Below are positions 38,801 to 50,257 of a stretch of DNA of 64,000 nt, piece after piece; within the stretch, counting starts at the first letter, position 1; each line of letters starts with the position of its first letter. Made by a program: the position numbers and the translations under genes. A model generated the notes under the pieces. The model made no database searches. It was given only the letters and a program-made list of their open reading frames with translations, and had not been told where the DNA came from. Source of the DNA: Epiperipatus broadwayi (taxonomy: Eukaryota > Onychophora > Udeonychophora > Euonychophora > Peripatidae); NCBI GenBank assembly GCA_028023455.1, contig JAQFVV010012404.1, forward strand, positions 12,695,421 through 12,759,420, in the 5' to 3' direction.

Positions 38801-40415
38801 TCTTTTTTCAATATTATAGAATAAATAGCTTATTACCTTACCAGTAAAAAAACAAATATGTAACATCCTACATCTTAAGTTTTCAATATCACTTTTCTTA
38901 TAATTACTGTCGATCATCTTCATAAATTTTCTTAAAGCATATATTTCTTCTCTTCATCCATAAATTAGCTTTATATTAGTATAGTGCATATAAAATACAT
39001 ATAAGTTTTCTGCAATTCAGCTGTGTAGTACAGTTCTTTTCCTTTACTGGCTGATTATAAGAAGTAGAGATATAACTTCATACATTTGCTGGATGGGGCT
39101 GCCCACTCAGGATCTTCCGTCAGACGTGCTACTTCTTTTTGCCTAGTCTAACATGTCAAAAGATTTACCACTATAATGAAACATTTTTATAGTTTATAAG
39201 ATATGCGTCATAATTTTAATTATTGGTGAAACAAAACTCTTTTCTTCACAGCTCACTTCCACATTGCTTCTATATATATCTTGCAGTTTGGACTCCATAT
39301 TAGAATGAAATTGATCTCTGAATGAATAACTGCTTGCTGTCTGCATCATTAGTCATCACACGTACCATAATATAAATTATCTTTTTGTTATCTGCACCAC
39401 CCACTGTAATGCCAATTATTCTACTATTTCAGATCCCAGAGAAAAATATTCCATTGTTTTTCTTTAACAAAAGAAAGAAATAACTTTGCTTTCTTTGTCT
39501 ATTATGCATTACAAGAGATAAATTCTTTGCCGGTTTTTATTATTTTATTTATAATTAAAAAAAATATTGTTAATTCATAATTTTTTTTTGGGATTTGAAC
39601 TCACTATTCTATTTTCTAAAGGAATCGATAAAATTTTATTTATAACACAATTTGAAATAGTTGAAACCAAAAAGATCTTAAAATGTTCTTTAATAAATGA
39701 ACTGCATATTTTTCTTTACTATATATATGCATGCATGGTGCACGCACACAATTATTCTTCAAATCTGATTATGTAGTGGTTACACTTCTACTATTAGGGT
39801 TATAATAAATATATAAAAATAAATAATAAAATAGTAATAAGAAAAAAAAAGAGTAAATTAATTCTGTATTTTGACAGAAATTTGTTTTTCAATTAAACAC
39901 ATTTAAAATGAATCCTGAAGGACCCCTGCAAATAATTAATTTCAGAGTTAAGTATATTATGAAAGGTTAAAAGTTTATTTTATATTTTATTATTGCAGTC
40001 AATAAAATGTAAATTCATTTTATATTGTGTATAATGAAAAAAAATACATATTATGTTCTTGAATCTATTTCTAAGGCTTTAATTAACTGTAATATAATTA
40101 TTTAAAGTTTGTTTGTAAGATATTTTTAATAACTATATTATTTTGTTCTATTAATTTTGACAGTCATGTAAATAAATGCTTACTATTTAATATGTGTTTA
40201 TGACAAAATATAATATTTCTGAAGAAATAATTTGCATATACACATACTATAAGAAATTCAATGATTAACCAGTTATCCATATAAGATTGTGGGGTCCAGA
40301 TTTTAAAGTGAGAATCATTTTTTTATAGGTTAATAGATTCTCAAAAAAGGTATCAGATTAATAGATTAATATAAGTCAGACTTCTAGAAAACCTGATTTG
40401 TGAAAGATTGTTATA
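35844..40415. other. Long intronic tract, no exon seen
   Basis: Part of the 14.8-kb NPEPL1 intron. Less AT-rich patches at 36280-36330, 36590-36760 and 39020-39150 may be old repeat fragments. No recognised protein. Several short frames here (for example 36740-37003 and 37009-37286) have no support. Confidence 0.45.
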
Positions 40416-40930
40416 GTTATTAAACAATCCAAAACAAAGCAAAACTCTCCATATAGTAGTGCCATCTTGTGCTACCAAGAGCAATCAATGGATGCCAGAA
40501 GGCTTGTGCATAAATTCCCTATCTAGTGCCTACTCATCCAATATCTCCAGACTAGTTTCTGGCTTGTGGCTTTCATCAGTGAGGAGCCTTGGATCTGAGA
40601 GCACTGCACCTGGTGCAGGTGCAGTGCTCTCAGATCCAAGGCTCCTCACTGATGAAAGCCACAAGCCAGAAACTAGTCTGGAGATATTGGATGAGTAGGC
40701 ACTAGATAGGGAATTTATGCACAAGCCTTCTGGCAGGTGCAGTGCTCTCAGATCCAAGGCTCCTCACTGATGAAAGCCACAAGCCAGAAACTAGTCTGGA
40801 GATATTGGATGAGTAGGCACTAGATAGGGAATTTATGCACAAGCCTTCTGGCATCCATTGATTGCTCTTGGTAGCACAAGATGGCACTACTATATGGAGA
40901 GTTTTGCTTTGTTTTGGATTGTTTAATAAC
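40416..40930. repeat. Near-perfect 515-bp inverted repeat with tandem third arm
   Basis: The left arm 40416-40612 (197 bp) is the reverse complement of 40734-40930. Between them, after GTG, a third partial copy (40616-40734, 119 bp) repeats the inner part of the right arm. The arms look identical or almost so. The short frames on both strands here give the same peptide because of this symmetry and are not genes. No target duplication is evident. It may be a fold-back element or an inverted duplication of a short interspersed repeat; an assembly or read artefact must also be considered. Confidence 0.9.
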
Positions 40931-42673
40931 AATTATTGTGCTAGTATGAGATAGTGATCGTGTGATGTTTATTGTTATAGTATGAGTAAATGAAGATTGT
41001 TTCTTTAGAAATATCATTCATTTATTTGTATATGCATTTTTTTTTTGAACACATATGTTAAAACTTGTATTTTGACAATGTTGTGTTAAGATTTGTTATA
41101 ATGAATAGGAAAGCAATAAACCAAATCATTTTATGAAATATATTGTAATGTAGAAATTATTTCATTGATGAATGTAGTATTATAGTACATTTTGGCATAG
41201 ATTTAAAGAAAACTTCAAATATTTTTCATTATGATGTATCTTCATGATATAATAAATGCTATTATTTGAAAAAAAAAAAACAGTCTAGTACAGTTTATAA
41301 AATAATTTTTAAAAAATTGATTGAATTAGTTTTTGAGGAGAGCAATAACATTTTTTATATAAACTTTAATTTTTTTTTTTATAGTTTTAGCTTTTATTAT
41401 GGTCTTCAATATATTTATAAATAATCCTTTTTTTTAAAATGTGTTTGTTGTTAATAATATTGTCACTTAACATTATAATTTCTAGATTTAACAGTGAGGA
41501 ATTTGAAAGGCTGAAATAAATAATACAATTGAATTGAATAACTTGTATTATTTATCTTTTATCTAAAACTGTTTATTTTCAATAAAAGGTATTTTTATAA
41601 CTGAAATTTTTTTGGTAGAAATTAAATGTATAAATTAGACATTTTTATTATTGAAAGATAACAATTTGATTTGTATTTCTGTATGTGTAATATCTAATTT
41701 GGGATGGAAAAATATATCTTTTAAATTAAATAGCTGTGATTGGATATAGTTGGCTGTATTGAGATAATCTGAAAATTATAAGATATTCAAGTATTTTTTT
41801 TTTGATATTTGATGGTCTTTAACAAAAATAAATATTAATATTGATGGTCTTTTATTTACTGATTAATAATTGGATGGCTGTCTAGATTGGGTAAAGATTA
41901 ATTTCATGAAAGAAAAATCCTACGCATGCTTGAAATATGGAGAAAAAAAATTAAGTTTATCTGAATCTAACTTATCTCTTGAAGATAATTGTATGACTAC
42001 AAACAATCCCACTCAAAAGTAATAGTCACATCTAGAAATAAAAAATAAATTTTTTAAATAATCATATTAAAAGAATATGATATAGAAAAAGAAAATAAAT
42101 TTATTAGTTCCAATTTACATCACAAAAAAAAGAGGAAAAAAACGATGATGATGAATATATGTATATTTAATTTAAAATTAATAACAAAAGATGAGAACAT
42201 ATATCTAAAACAAATACATTATTAAAATTTAATTTTGTTGTTTTCAATTTTCACTTGCATTATAGTTTATATATTTAAAATTCAATAGCTTAATTAAATA
42301 CTTAAGTTCAGGCAAAAAACAATTGTCTTTTGTAATTATTTATTAGATAAAATAAGAGAATTTTAAAAAATAAAATAACAAGAAAAAAGTCATGGAGAAT
42401 GAGTACAAAGATGAGAACAGTAAAAGATAGAGATTTTTTAGGAATTAATAAAATATCTCTTATTAAAATGTAAAGAAGAATATAAAAGAATGGTCTGTGC
42501 TGAAAAAATGGTTTAATAGTAGAGATTATAAATAATTATGAATGGGAAGAAATAAATGGGCATTAAGATGGATAAATGTGAGGAGAAAGGCATGTTTATC
42601 TTGGTTAATAGAGTTTCTAAGCATGCAGTCTTTTATGCATAGAAACTTAATTAAAAAGATACTATTTTATATC
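40931..42673. other. AT-rich intronic tract
   Basis: No exon or identifiable element. Confidence 0.5.
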
Positions 42674-42681
42674 ATCTACAC

Positions 42682-43200
42682 CAGTAGTCTTCAACCTTTT
42701 CACACCTGCGGACCGGAAAAAATAAGGATAAGATTTCGCGGACCGGCAGAAGTCTATAGATAAATTTTCTTAAAGATATAAACTGCTTAGCCTTAGATGA
42801 GCATAATTGTTATAACTGATCAAAACAACATTAAATATACAAAATGAAGTTATATATATATGAAATTTGTATAATAAAAAACTTTTTTTTTTAATTTTTA
42901 ATTTTTTTTAGAAAAGTAATAAAAAATTTAATTCTATCCCCTCCCCCCATAAACATATGTGATAACTAGAAAAACAAATTAATTTATGTATGATTGATTA
43001 GATTTTGTTTTCGTTCTGTTTTTTTTTTTTTTAATTAGGTAAAAATGAGATGAAAAAATAAATAAAAATTGTTTATATTAATTAAAAGTTTAACTTCTTA
43101 TTATTTTGTTATTACAAACTTTCTTGCCATTCTACCGCGGACTGGTAAAAAACTTCTGCAGCCCAGCACCGGTTCACGGACCAAGGGTTGAAGACCACTG
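42682..43200. mobile_element. hAT-type MITE
   Basis: 519 bp bounded by imperfect terminal inverted repeats: CAGTAGTCTTCAACC at the left and GGTTGAAGACCACTG at the right, with matching inner GCGGACCGG/CCGGTTCACGG parts. It is flanked by 8-bp target duplications ATCTACAC (42674-42681) and ATCTATAC (43201-43208), which differ at one base. CAG(T)GGT...CAACC ends with an 8-bp duplication are characteristic of hAT transposons. The interior is AT-rich with no transposase. Confidence 0.92.
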
Positions 43201-43208
43201 ATCTATAC

Positions 43209-44166
43209 TGTGATGAAATTTTATTTCTTCCAACTTTTATTTTAATTTATATTTTGTTCTTATTTTGCAATAAGGAGGAAAACTGAGGAACACAAATATT
43301 TCAATTAAAGAAACAGTCAAATATAAGTCTTAGATAAAAAAATCAGAAGTTATTTAGAATCAAGAATTTGACATTATTGCTTTTTACATTTATTAAAAAA
43401 AATTTGTAAATGTTATCTGAATAAAAAAATGTCTTGTCTAATGTGATTTTTATGTTCAGGAGGAATTTGATATTTGATCCATAATCTTATTATTACTAAT
43501 ATCAGTTAAGAATGTTTGATTTTTAAGTAAAAGTAAGGAAATTAGCAATAAAATAAACAAAAATATTCTTGAGAAGGAAAATCTTAAAAAGAATGGGATA
43601 AATAGTCAATAATAGAAATAATTTTGCAAGGTTTCGTAATAGTAATTAACTATCTGACAGTGATGGAAATCCATTAATGATTGAACAAAGTTAATGAGTT
43701 GTGAGGACAGGATTACTACTAAAAAAAGGAAGGAAACAAAATTCAACTTGTATATTAAATAGTTTTATTATAGTGTAAAAATATGGACTTCACACAACCA
43801 TTATTTGCTTTTTATCAAAAAATGATTTGGGCAATATGCTAGAGAAGAATATAACAAATTTTACTTCAACATCTTGGAGTTCTTTGTAATTTTAATTTAT
43901 TATTAATGTCAGCATTTGATATATTTCTGTGACTTTAATAAGAACATATCTGTCAAATGTCAAATTGGTATGATCGTCTCTCATTTTATTTCCATTCATT
44001 TTTTTGTCTTTTCTCTTTCATTTTTCTTATCTATTTTTTTATCTCTAATTTTTTATCTTTTCTCTTTCCATTTTCTTTTTTTTTTATCTCTTTTTGTTTC
44101 CTACTCTTTTTGCCCTATTTTTTTTATATGTAAATTATATATAACAGTATTGATGTGTATTTTCAG
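43209..44166. other. NPEPL1 intron, right end
   Basis: AT-rich intron ending in a long pyrimidine tract (about 43975-44125) and the acceptor TTTCAG. Confidence 0.6.
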
Positions 44167-44430
44167 CTAGTTTGTGAATATCGAGATGTTTTTGCATCAG
44201 CATGTGCTGTTGCTAGAGCTTTTCCAACTTACTCTCGTAAAAGTGCTTCTTTATCTAACTCTTCATCATCAACTGTGACTGTTGAGTTTGTAATTATTGG
44301 TTCTAACTCTGAATCGGTTTTAACTGAACAAGAAATAGCATGCTTGCAGAGTGCAGCTGCAGGCATTCGACTCTCCTCTCACATAGTTGATGTTCCTTGT
44401 AATGAAATGCACACTGATAATTTCTTAGAG
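44167..44430 (+). CDS. NPEPL1: NPEPL1 aminopeptidase, third coding exon
   Basis: Eighty-eight codons in phase 0 on both sides, between acceptor TTTTCAG and donor GAG|GTAAGT. VFASACAVARAFP is almost the same as the human VFASACALARAFP, and VDVPCNEMHTDNFLE matches VDTPCNEMNTDTFLE, a conserved motif just before the catalytic domain of this subfamily. The variable linker SLSNSSSSTVTVEF corresponds to the human RLEKKTVTVEF region. The next exon (expected to start with the equivalent of EINKVGKELG) was not found in the remaining 19.6 kb, so the following intron is at least that long. Confidence 0.95.
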
Positions 44431-46394
44431 GTAAGTACAGTATTAATGTTTTAAATTTAATTGTTAAATATTATACAAATTTTCTTTTTGAAATTTTAAA
44501 TATATCTTTTTCTTTTATGTATTGATTTTTATTGTGATTTTTAAGTATGAATAAACCTTCATTATTTATGTGCTGAATACTATAGATTGATATTGTAACG
44601 ATAAGAAAAGTAGAGCTGCTTTAACCTAACCTAGAGATGCAGATGGAGGGGGTTCGAACCTCACCTACTCCTCTAGATTGCTACTAAGCGACTTACTCCC
44701 CAAACCTCACTAGAATTTAATCTTAATGTATGCCCGGTGGTCAGGGAGAGAAGAGACCACAAAAAGGAATTTTTACATATATAATGATCAGATGTACATA
44801 CATATGTCACAAAAGAAAACAATACTAAGTGGTTTTATTTATAGTGAATGAAAGATAACAGAAACTTTTATTATTGACATTAAAATAATTCACACAATGC
44901 TTTATTAATAGTGTCGCAGGCTATTTTCACTGCAACCGGATAGACATATATAAAAAATCCATTGATCGTAATGATAAGAACAGACAAAATTTTTACGTTA
45001 TAATTTTTTTTAAAAAATATTCCAGCCAATGGAAGTGTTACGTAAAAGAAATCAAGAGAGAGAGACATGATTCATTAACTCTGTGGTTGGAGAACATAGA
45101 AATAAATAGGTGGTCAAACTCAACTAAACACTTTGGACAGGTTTAAATCACAGCCCTACTTATGATTTAAGAAGAATGATAAAGTGACCCCAGCGAGAAT
45201 TTCCAGCCATAATTGAAACATTTCTATGAGATTTTGAGAAAGATTTCCTAATAAATATAAATATACAAGACCATGCACAAAGGCGATAGCATATAGTGGG
45301 CTGTGAGGCTCGAGACATAACAGTTACCAAGAGGTTAACACAAGACCGGATAGCTCTCCGTCTCTAAACTAGGTTAGAGAGAAAAATGGAACCCGTTCGC
45401 TAAACGCGTGACCCGGATTCAGGATCGGAGTTTTTGTTGCTTATGTCCAGTTACGTACATTGAAAGGACTGAGATCGACATGAGATCCAGAACAATTTAT
45501 TTGTTTTTCAGAAGGTCCGAATGTAGGTATGTTAACCTAAGCAAACTTGGCAAAAAGAAGCACTGTAATATATGCTGAGCGACCCAGTAGATCACCGGAG
45601 GCACGATGCCATATAAATACGGTCAACGACCTTTAAATTTAAAAAGAAACCCTCTGCAAAATATAAATATATTAGGAAAGCTCAACTATCACTGAAAATC
45701 TGCAGAAAAATAGTAACTTTACCTTTTATAAAATTCAGATCACTAAAACAAGAGGGCGGATATTTTATTGATTTAGTTGAAGTTTAACCAACACACCCCA
45801 GAATCAATGCTATTTAATAATTTTTAATACATATTGTCAAAATGTACTCTCTCTTATTACTAAAATATAAATGCGAACGTTTTATTTCACGCTCTTTAAA
45901 ATATAACTTTAAATTTGTAACCCTTCATTGACTAAAATATACAGGCATTTGATAAGGATCTTTCTTTTATATATATAAAAAATCAAAATTAAAGTTTGGA
46001 AAGTTTTATAATAGAATATTTAGCAATTTAAATCTTGATTTTAAAATAGAGTTTTGCACTTTCTATGATTTGCTTCCTTTTCTTTCTAAATAAATATTTA
46101 TATAAAATAAATAACTTAATTACGGGAGTATAATGGCGGAAAGTTAAACGAAGCATTTTTCAATTAAATTAATAAGAATTATCGCCACCATTATATGTAA
46201 TAACCCTACCACCCATTAAAGTATTTAAAAAAAAAAGAAAGCAATTAATGAAATATAATTTCACAAGACTCGAATACATAGATTAAAAAAAAACATATAT
46301 ATAGAAAAGCATAAATATAGATTGAATTTGCAAATTACAAAGATATTTTAATAATTTATGGGAACGTTACCGGTAACTAGATGGGTGGGTCAAA

Positions 46395-46631
46395 ATGAGT
46401 TCATTTGATGTTTCCCCGCAGGTCTTCTCGGTTCTTCAAATTTGTTTTTCCATGTTTTTGAGGGCAGATTTTCATGGATACAGGGCAGATACTTTAGTTC
46501 TCTGGCTGGCTTACATGATTACGACTCCTGCATCAGGAACAGCTCAGGAGAGCGAAGGCAAAGAAGTTACCCCTGCATTTTTGCAGAGCAACACATTTCT
46601 GGATTCTTTTATTTATATGCTGAAAGAATAG
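46395..46631 (+). CDS. 78-codon ORF of unknown function inside 3' LTR
   Basis: Encodes a short protein starting MSSFDVSPQVFSVLQICFSM, antisense to the element. The copy in the other LTR (52061-52297) gives the same protein; the one base change noticed inside the frame, at the His codon near 46475, is synonymous. The block is less AT-rich than the rest of the LTR. No domain was recognised. A hydrophobic stretch around residues 8-45 could be membrane-associated. Because LTR copies are recent, identity alone is weak evidence for coding. On the minus strand the same block carries a TATA-like box, so it may be the LTR promoter instead. Confidence 0.25.
   Translation: MSSFDVSPQVFSVLQICFSMFLRADFHGYRADTLVLWLAYMITTPASGTAQESEGKEVTPAFLQSNTFLDSFIYMLKE
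46610..46617 (-). promoter_or_regulatory. Possible LTR TATA box
   Basis: TATAAATA on the minus strand, conserved in the other LTR at 52276-52283, about 590 bases inside the LTR start. Its position next to the less AT-rich block fits a promoter for the element, but there is no further support. Confidence 0.35.
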
Positions 46632-47629
46632 AGTGCAGCTTGAAGTAAGTACAGCAAGCAAGAGTTCGCTATATTGTCCAATCTTTCAGCAAAATTTCTT
46701 CCAACAAAATTCTTAAGATTTCTCTCTGACCTTCAGCACAGGTTACCCGCAAGCATAAGACCAAGAACAAAAGAAAAGTTCTTTATTTATACCCTTTTTC
46801 CATTATGTTTTTAATCTGCTAATTAGTAGCGAATCATGCCCGTTGTTTCAAATTTTTCCTGTTATCTATTTTTATCTAATTCAGAAAAATGTTTTACTAA
46901 TTAAATTCCTTTTCCTAATGGATTCTATTTAATTAAGAAAATTTATCTTATCGAATTCTTCCAACATATATTTTAAAAATAGTTGCAAATATAATTTTAA
47001 CTTTCTATATTTTATTTTATTAAATCTTTTCTCTTTAACACAATTCCTTCTTTAATTTAGGCAACTATTTGAGAAAACGATAAATTTAGTTTGAAAAAGA
47101 AACATACATTCACTGTGGTTGGACTTAGGGTCTTAGTTAGTCCACAGTGAATGGTGAAGCTAGCATATATATATTTATATATATATGTGCACAGCTTCAT
47201 ATTCCTAGAACCCATTAAAAAAAAACAAATAAAAAAAAATGACTAAAGCTACGGTTTTGCAGAGAGAAGCAGAGTGATCCGGAAAGAGCGCTCCTATTAT
47301 ACAGAATATTAGTGTATTTACATGAAATAATACTGATATGTGCAGTTTATAAAAACAAACTGAAAGTTTATAATAATACTGATAAATAGATTATATTAAT
47401 AAAAAAAAAACTGAAAGTTTATCATAATACTGATATATAAATTATATATATATTAAAAGAGAAGTATATAATAATATTAATTAATATATTATAACAATGC
47501 CAATATTTACAAAACATACACACAAAAAAAACTGAAAGCCTATAATATGATTTCATTGTCCATATGATGTGTCCTGGTCGTACCTTGGGGATCTTGTAAA
47601 AAAATTTACTTTTGAATGGAGCACTCTAT

Positions 47630-49573
47630 TTAAACTATTTTTTTTTCAATGGACCTTCCTCTCTGGGCCTTGTTATTAGCTCTCTGAGCTGTGTCCACTT
47701 TATTACCATGTCTTCTATCAATTCTTTTGCTAGAAGTCAAGTTGAAATTCCTTATTAATGGTGCTCTGTTCTTTAGCTGTTTCCCTCTTATGTGTTCTGA
47801 TGATGAAACTGGCTCATGGTTAGATCCCTTGGTCAGTGATTTTGGTATGGGTAAATGTGGTTTCAAACCTAGAACTGTGCTGCCACTTGATAAAGTAGTT
47901 TGTTTTGCCTGACCTGCCGTGGTGCGTTTTGGAAATATCTCGTGATCATTAAATTGATGAGTAAAACGCTTGAAGGCAAGGTGGGGTGTGCTCTGTCCTT
48001 CTATCTCTAATTCCATCTGGCCTTTTGTTTCATTTTCTGTTCGTTCAAGATTAGTTGGTTCCTGTATGCAGCTTATATTGGTTGTCTCTTGGGTTTTCCA
48101 TTTGTGAAAATCTAACTTGTTGTTGTAAAATGTAAACTTATTTTCCCTATAGTTTATTCCTGAGTCATGTCTTTCTAAGAAGTCCGACCCTAACAGTACA
48201 TCATAAATCAAGCCTGGCATTATCTGAAATATATGTTTTACATTTGTTGCTCCTATCTTAATATCCAGTCCCAAACGATGTGTTCCTATGTTGGCTTTTT
48301 CTCCATTGGCCAATATAGCATAAGATTTTCTCGGTGAGATCGGTAGTACATGAGTTCCTACTGTTGCATCCCACCATTCTTTTGACACCAGTGACACTTG
48401 ACTGCCAGTGTCTATTAAAGCTGTAATTGGGACATCTTCTAACAGTGCTTTAATTGTGGGGCACTCTGAGAGTGGTGGTCTGTGATCATCTTCCAGTTCG
48501 CACATGAATGCTGATGCCACTCTTTCATTTCCCTCAATAATTTCTTCTGTTTCATCCTGGAGTTCTATCTGGGGTATATAAATTATAGGACCCATATTTT
48601 TCTGGAATTGCTGTGTGTTTTGATCATCATCATAGCAGTTCCTGACAGCCGCCATCTGTATTTTGGGTGTGTCAATTCTTTTTCCTTTGTCTGCATGCTC
48701 TTTATTTAGGTTGCCAAAATCTATAGCAGTTAGTAAGTCTACCATCTCATCAATTCCACAGTTGCGGCAGCCCAGCATCAATTGTTGTATGTGGAGAGGC
48801 ATATTGTACCTTATTGTCCGAATAATCTGCCCCTCCGATAAGTGGAAAGCAGTCAATGATTTTAACAAAGACACTTGCCGCAAGAAAAACTGGGTGTGAG
48901 TTTCTCCTTTTGAAGTGCAATACTTTTCTTGAGATATACAGTGCATTATTCCATCTTGCCTCTCTTCACTCCAAAAACTTTTAAGTAAGGCAATGTGGTA
49001 ATCTGCAAATGTTACTGGTTTGTTACTTATACAGTCCCACCAATTTCGGGCAGATCCATGTAAATGATTAACTGCAACTGATAACTTTTCAGCTTCTCTG
49101 AGTTCCTGGAACATGAACAGCTCTTGTAAACTTTGCAAGTGTGCCATGGGGTTTTCTCCTATGTCACCCCGAAAAGTTTTGATGTGGATAAATCTTGCCA
49201 CCATTGGGTTGTCTGTTCTTTCCATGACTTTTATGCCTTCTTTATTTTCACATTGAGTAGTTTCTTTTTTCACATTTTGAAGATTCTCATTTCTTGGCTG
49301 ATTCTCTTGTGTCATTTTTGCTTCATTTTGTCTCTCTTCTTTCATCTTGTTGATTTCTGCTCTATATTGTCTACATTCTTCTTTGCATTCTTCTATTTTT
49401 TGTAACATAGTTTCCATCAATTTCCATACCCATTGTGGTTCTGGTGTATCTATGTCTCTGGTCCTTATAATTGGCGTTTGGTCTTCCCATAACTTTTCTG
49501 AAAGTGACATATCTGTGTCATCTTTGTTTTTCTGTAGTCCTCGTGAATCCATGTCTCCTTCTGGGCTATACAT
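47630..49573 (-). CDS. Intact Gag-protease polyprotein (647 aa)
   Basis: A single open frame. Residues about 48-100 are highly charged and likely coiled coil. Residues about 124-295 form a Ty3/Gypsy-type Gag capsid region (FRGDIGENPMAHLQSLQELF, then NHLHGSARNWWDCI at 169-182). Residues about 375-490 are an aspartic protease, with the active-site motif LIDTGSQVSLVS (DTGS at 388-391) and YDVLLGSDFLERH at 457-469. The C-terminal ~130 residues are Ser/Lys/Arg-rich with no recognised domain. There is no CCHC zinc knuckle and no reverse transcriptase, RNase H or integrase. The stop at 47630 is ~430 bp before the 3' LTR, too short for pol. The start at 49573 lies ~680 bp from the 5' LTR. Confidence 0.92.
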   Translation of the reverse strand: MYSPEGDMDSRGLQKNKDDTDMSLSEKLWEDQTPIIRTRDIDTPEPQWVWKLMETMLQKIEECKEECRQYRAEINKMKEERQNEAKMTQENQPRNENLQNVKKETTQCENKEGIKVMERTDNPMVARFIHIKTFRGDIGENPMAHLQSLQELFMFQELREAEKLSVAVNHLHGSARNWWDCISNKPVTFADYHIALLKSFWSEERQDGIMHCISQEKYCTSKGETHTQFFLRQVSLLKSLTAFHLSEGQIIRTIRYNMPLHIQQLMLGCRNCGIDEMVDLLTAIDFGNLNKEHADKGKRIDTPKIQMAAVRNCYDDDQNTQQFQKNMGPIIYIPQIELQDETEEIIEGNERVASAFMCELEDDHRPPLSECPTIKALLEDVPITALIDTGSQVSLVSKEWWDATVGTHVLPISPRKSYAILANGEKANIGTHRLGLDIKIGATNVKHIFQIMPGLIYDVLLGSDFLERHDSGINYRENKFTFYNNKLDFHKWKTQETTNISCIQEPTNLERTENETKGQMELEIEGQSTPHLAFKRFTHQFNDHEIFPKRTTAGQAKQTTLSSGSTVLGLKPHLPIPKSLTKGSNHEPVSSSEHIRGKQLKNRAPLIRNFNLTSSKRIDRRHGNKVDTAQRANNKAQRGRSIEKKIV

Positions 49574-49906
49574 ATTTTCTAGAGAAATACGAATAGATAA
49601 AAGAAAATATATAAGAAAAAAATATTTGGTTTGCTGTTGTTTTTAGTCTTTGTACTAATACTATTCTTAAAGTTTGTCTTATTTTTCTACTTTTACTTTT
49701 CAAAAATTTGCTTCACTCTCCCAACCATTCCTGCAACTGTCGTCCTTTTTTAACCTGCCAGCTTTCTATCTATCTCTTATCCTATCCATAGTTCCTGCCC
49801 TATCCGTGTTTATTTACTTATTTACTACCCTGTTCTGTGTGTTATATATGTGACTATAACTATGTGTATTTGATATACACTTCAATAAAATACGATTACT
49901 ACTGCT

Positions 49907-49916
49907 GGGGGGGGGG
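49907..49916. repeat. Poly-G run
   Basis: Ten G in the untranslated leader of the long-LTR element (C-run on its sense strand). Confidence 0.9.
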
Positions 49917-50219
49917 TAAAAAAAATTCTACTTGCGCCCATCTTTTCTCTGCTCCTTGTTTGATCACTCTGTCTCCCTTCCTAGCAAAAGAAAGAAAAAT
50001 ACATTAATATCTGATTTGGTTTTAATTTTCAACCGAACTGATTGATTTCACATCTTGTAAACTGTACAACTGATAGCAAACACAGAAAGTGCAAAAGAAA
50101 AATATATAAACTTCTGTCATTCACTATATTTATTTTCAAAAAAAAACACACAAAAAAAATTTTCTTCTGATCATGAAATTCCTATTATTATATCTCAGGG
50201 TCTATCTCTAAACAGTAAG

Positions 50220-50237
50220 GCCACACTTGGGATGCCA
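50220..50237 (-). other. Primer-binding site of long-LTR element
   Basis: On the minus strand TGGCATCCCAAGTGTGGC begins 20 bases after the end of the 5' LTR, following a T-rich spacer. TGG fits a tRNA CCA end. The primer tRNA was not identified. Confidence 0.6.
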
Positions 50238-50257
50238 GATTATACAAAAAAAAAAAC

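Larger units (their letters stand above)
44594..47199 (-). repeat. 3' LTR (2606 bp) of long-LTR element
   Basis: Begins TGTAACGATAAG and ends CACAGCTTCA on the plus strand. It matches 50258-52869 along its whole length with scattered single-base changes and small indels. It contains a hairpin near its end (12-bp arms CATTCACTGTGG at 47107-47118 and its complement at 47142-47153), a block at about 46360-46650 that is less AT-rich than the rest, and a GGTTCGAACC word at 44652-44661. Confidence 0.9.

Noticed and set aside
40459-40932. Three frames on both strands encoding a shared SSAYSSNISRLVSGLWLSS peptide
   Set aside because: They arise from the inverted and tandem copies of one repeat and read the same DNA on opposite strands; there is no independent coding evidence.
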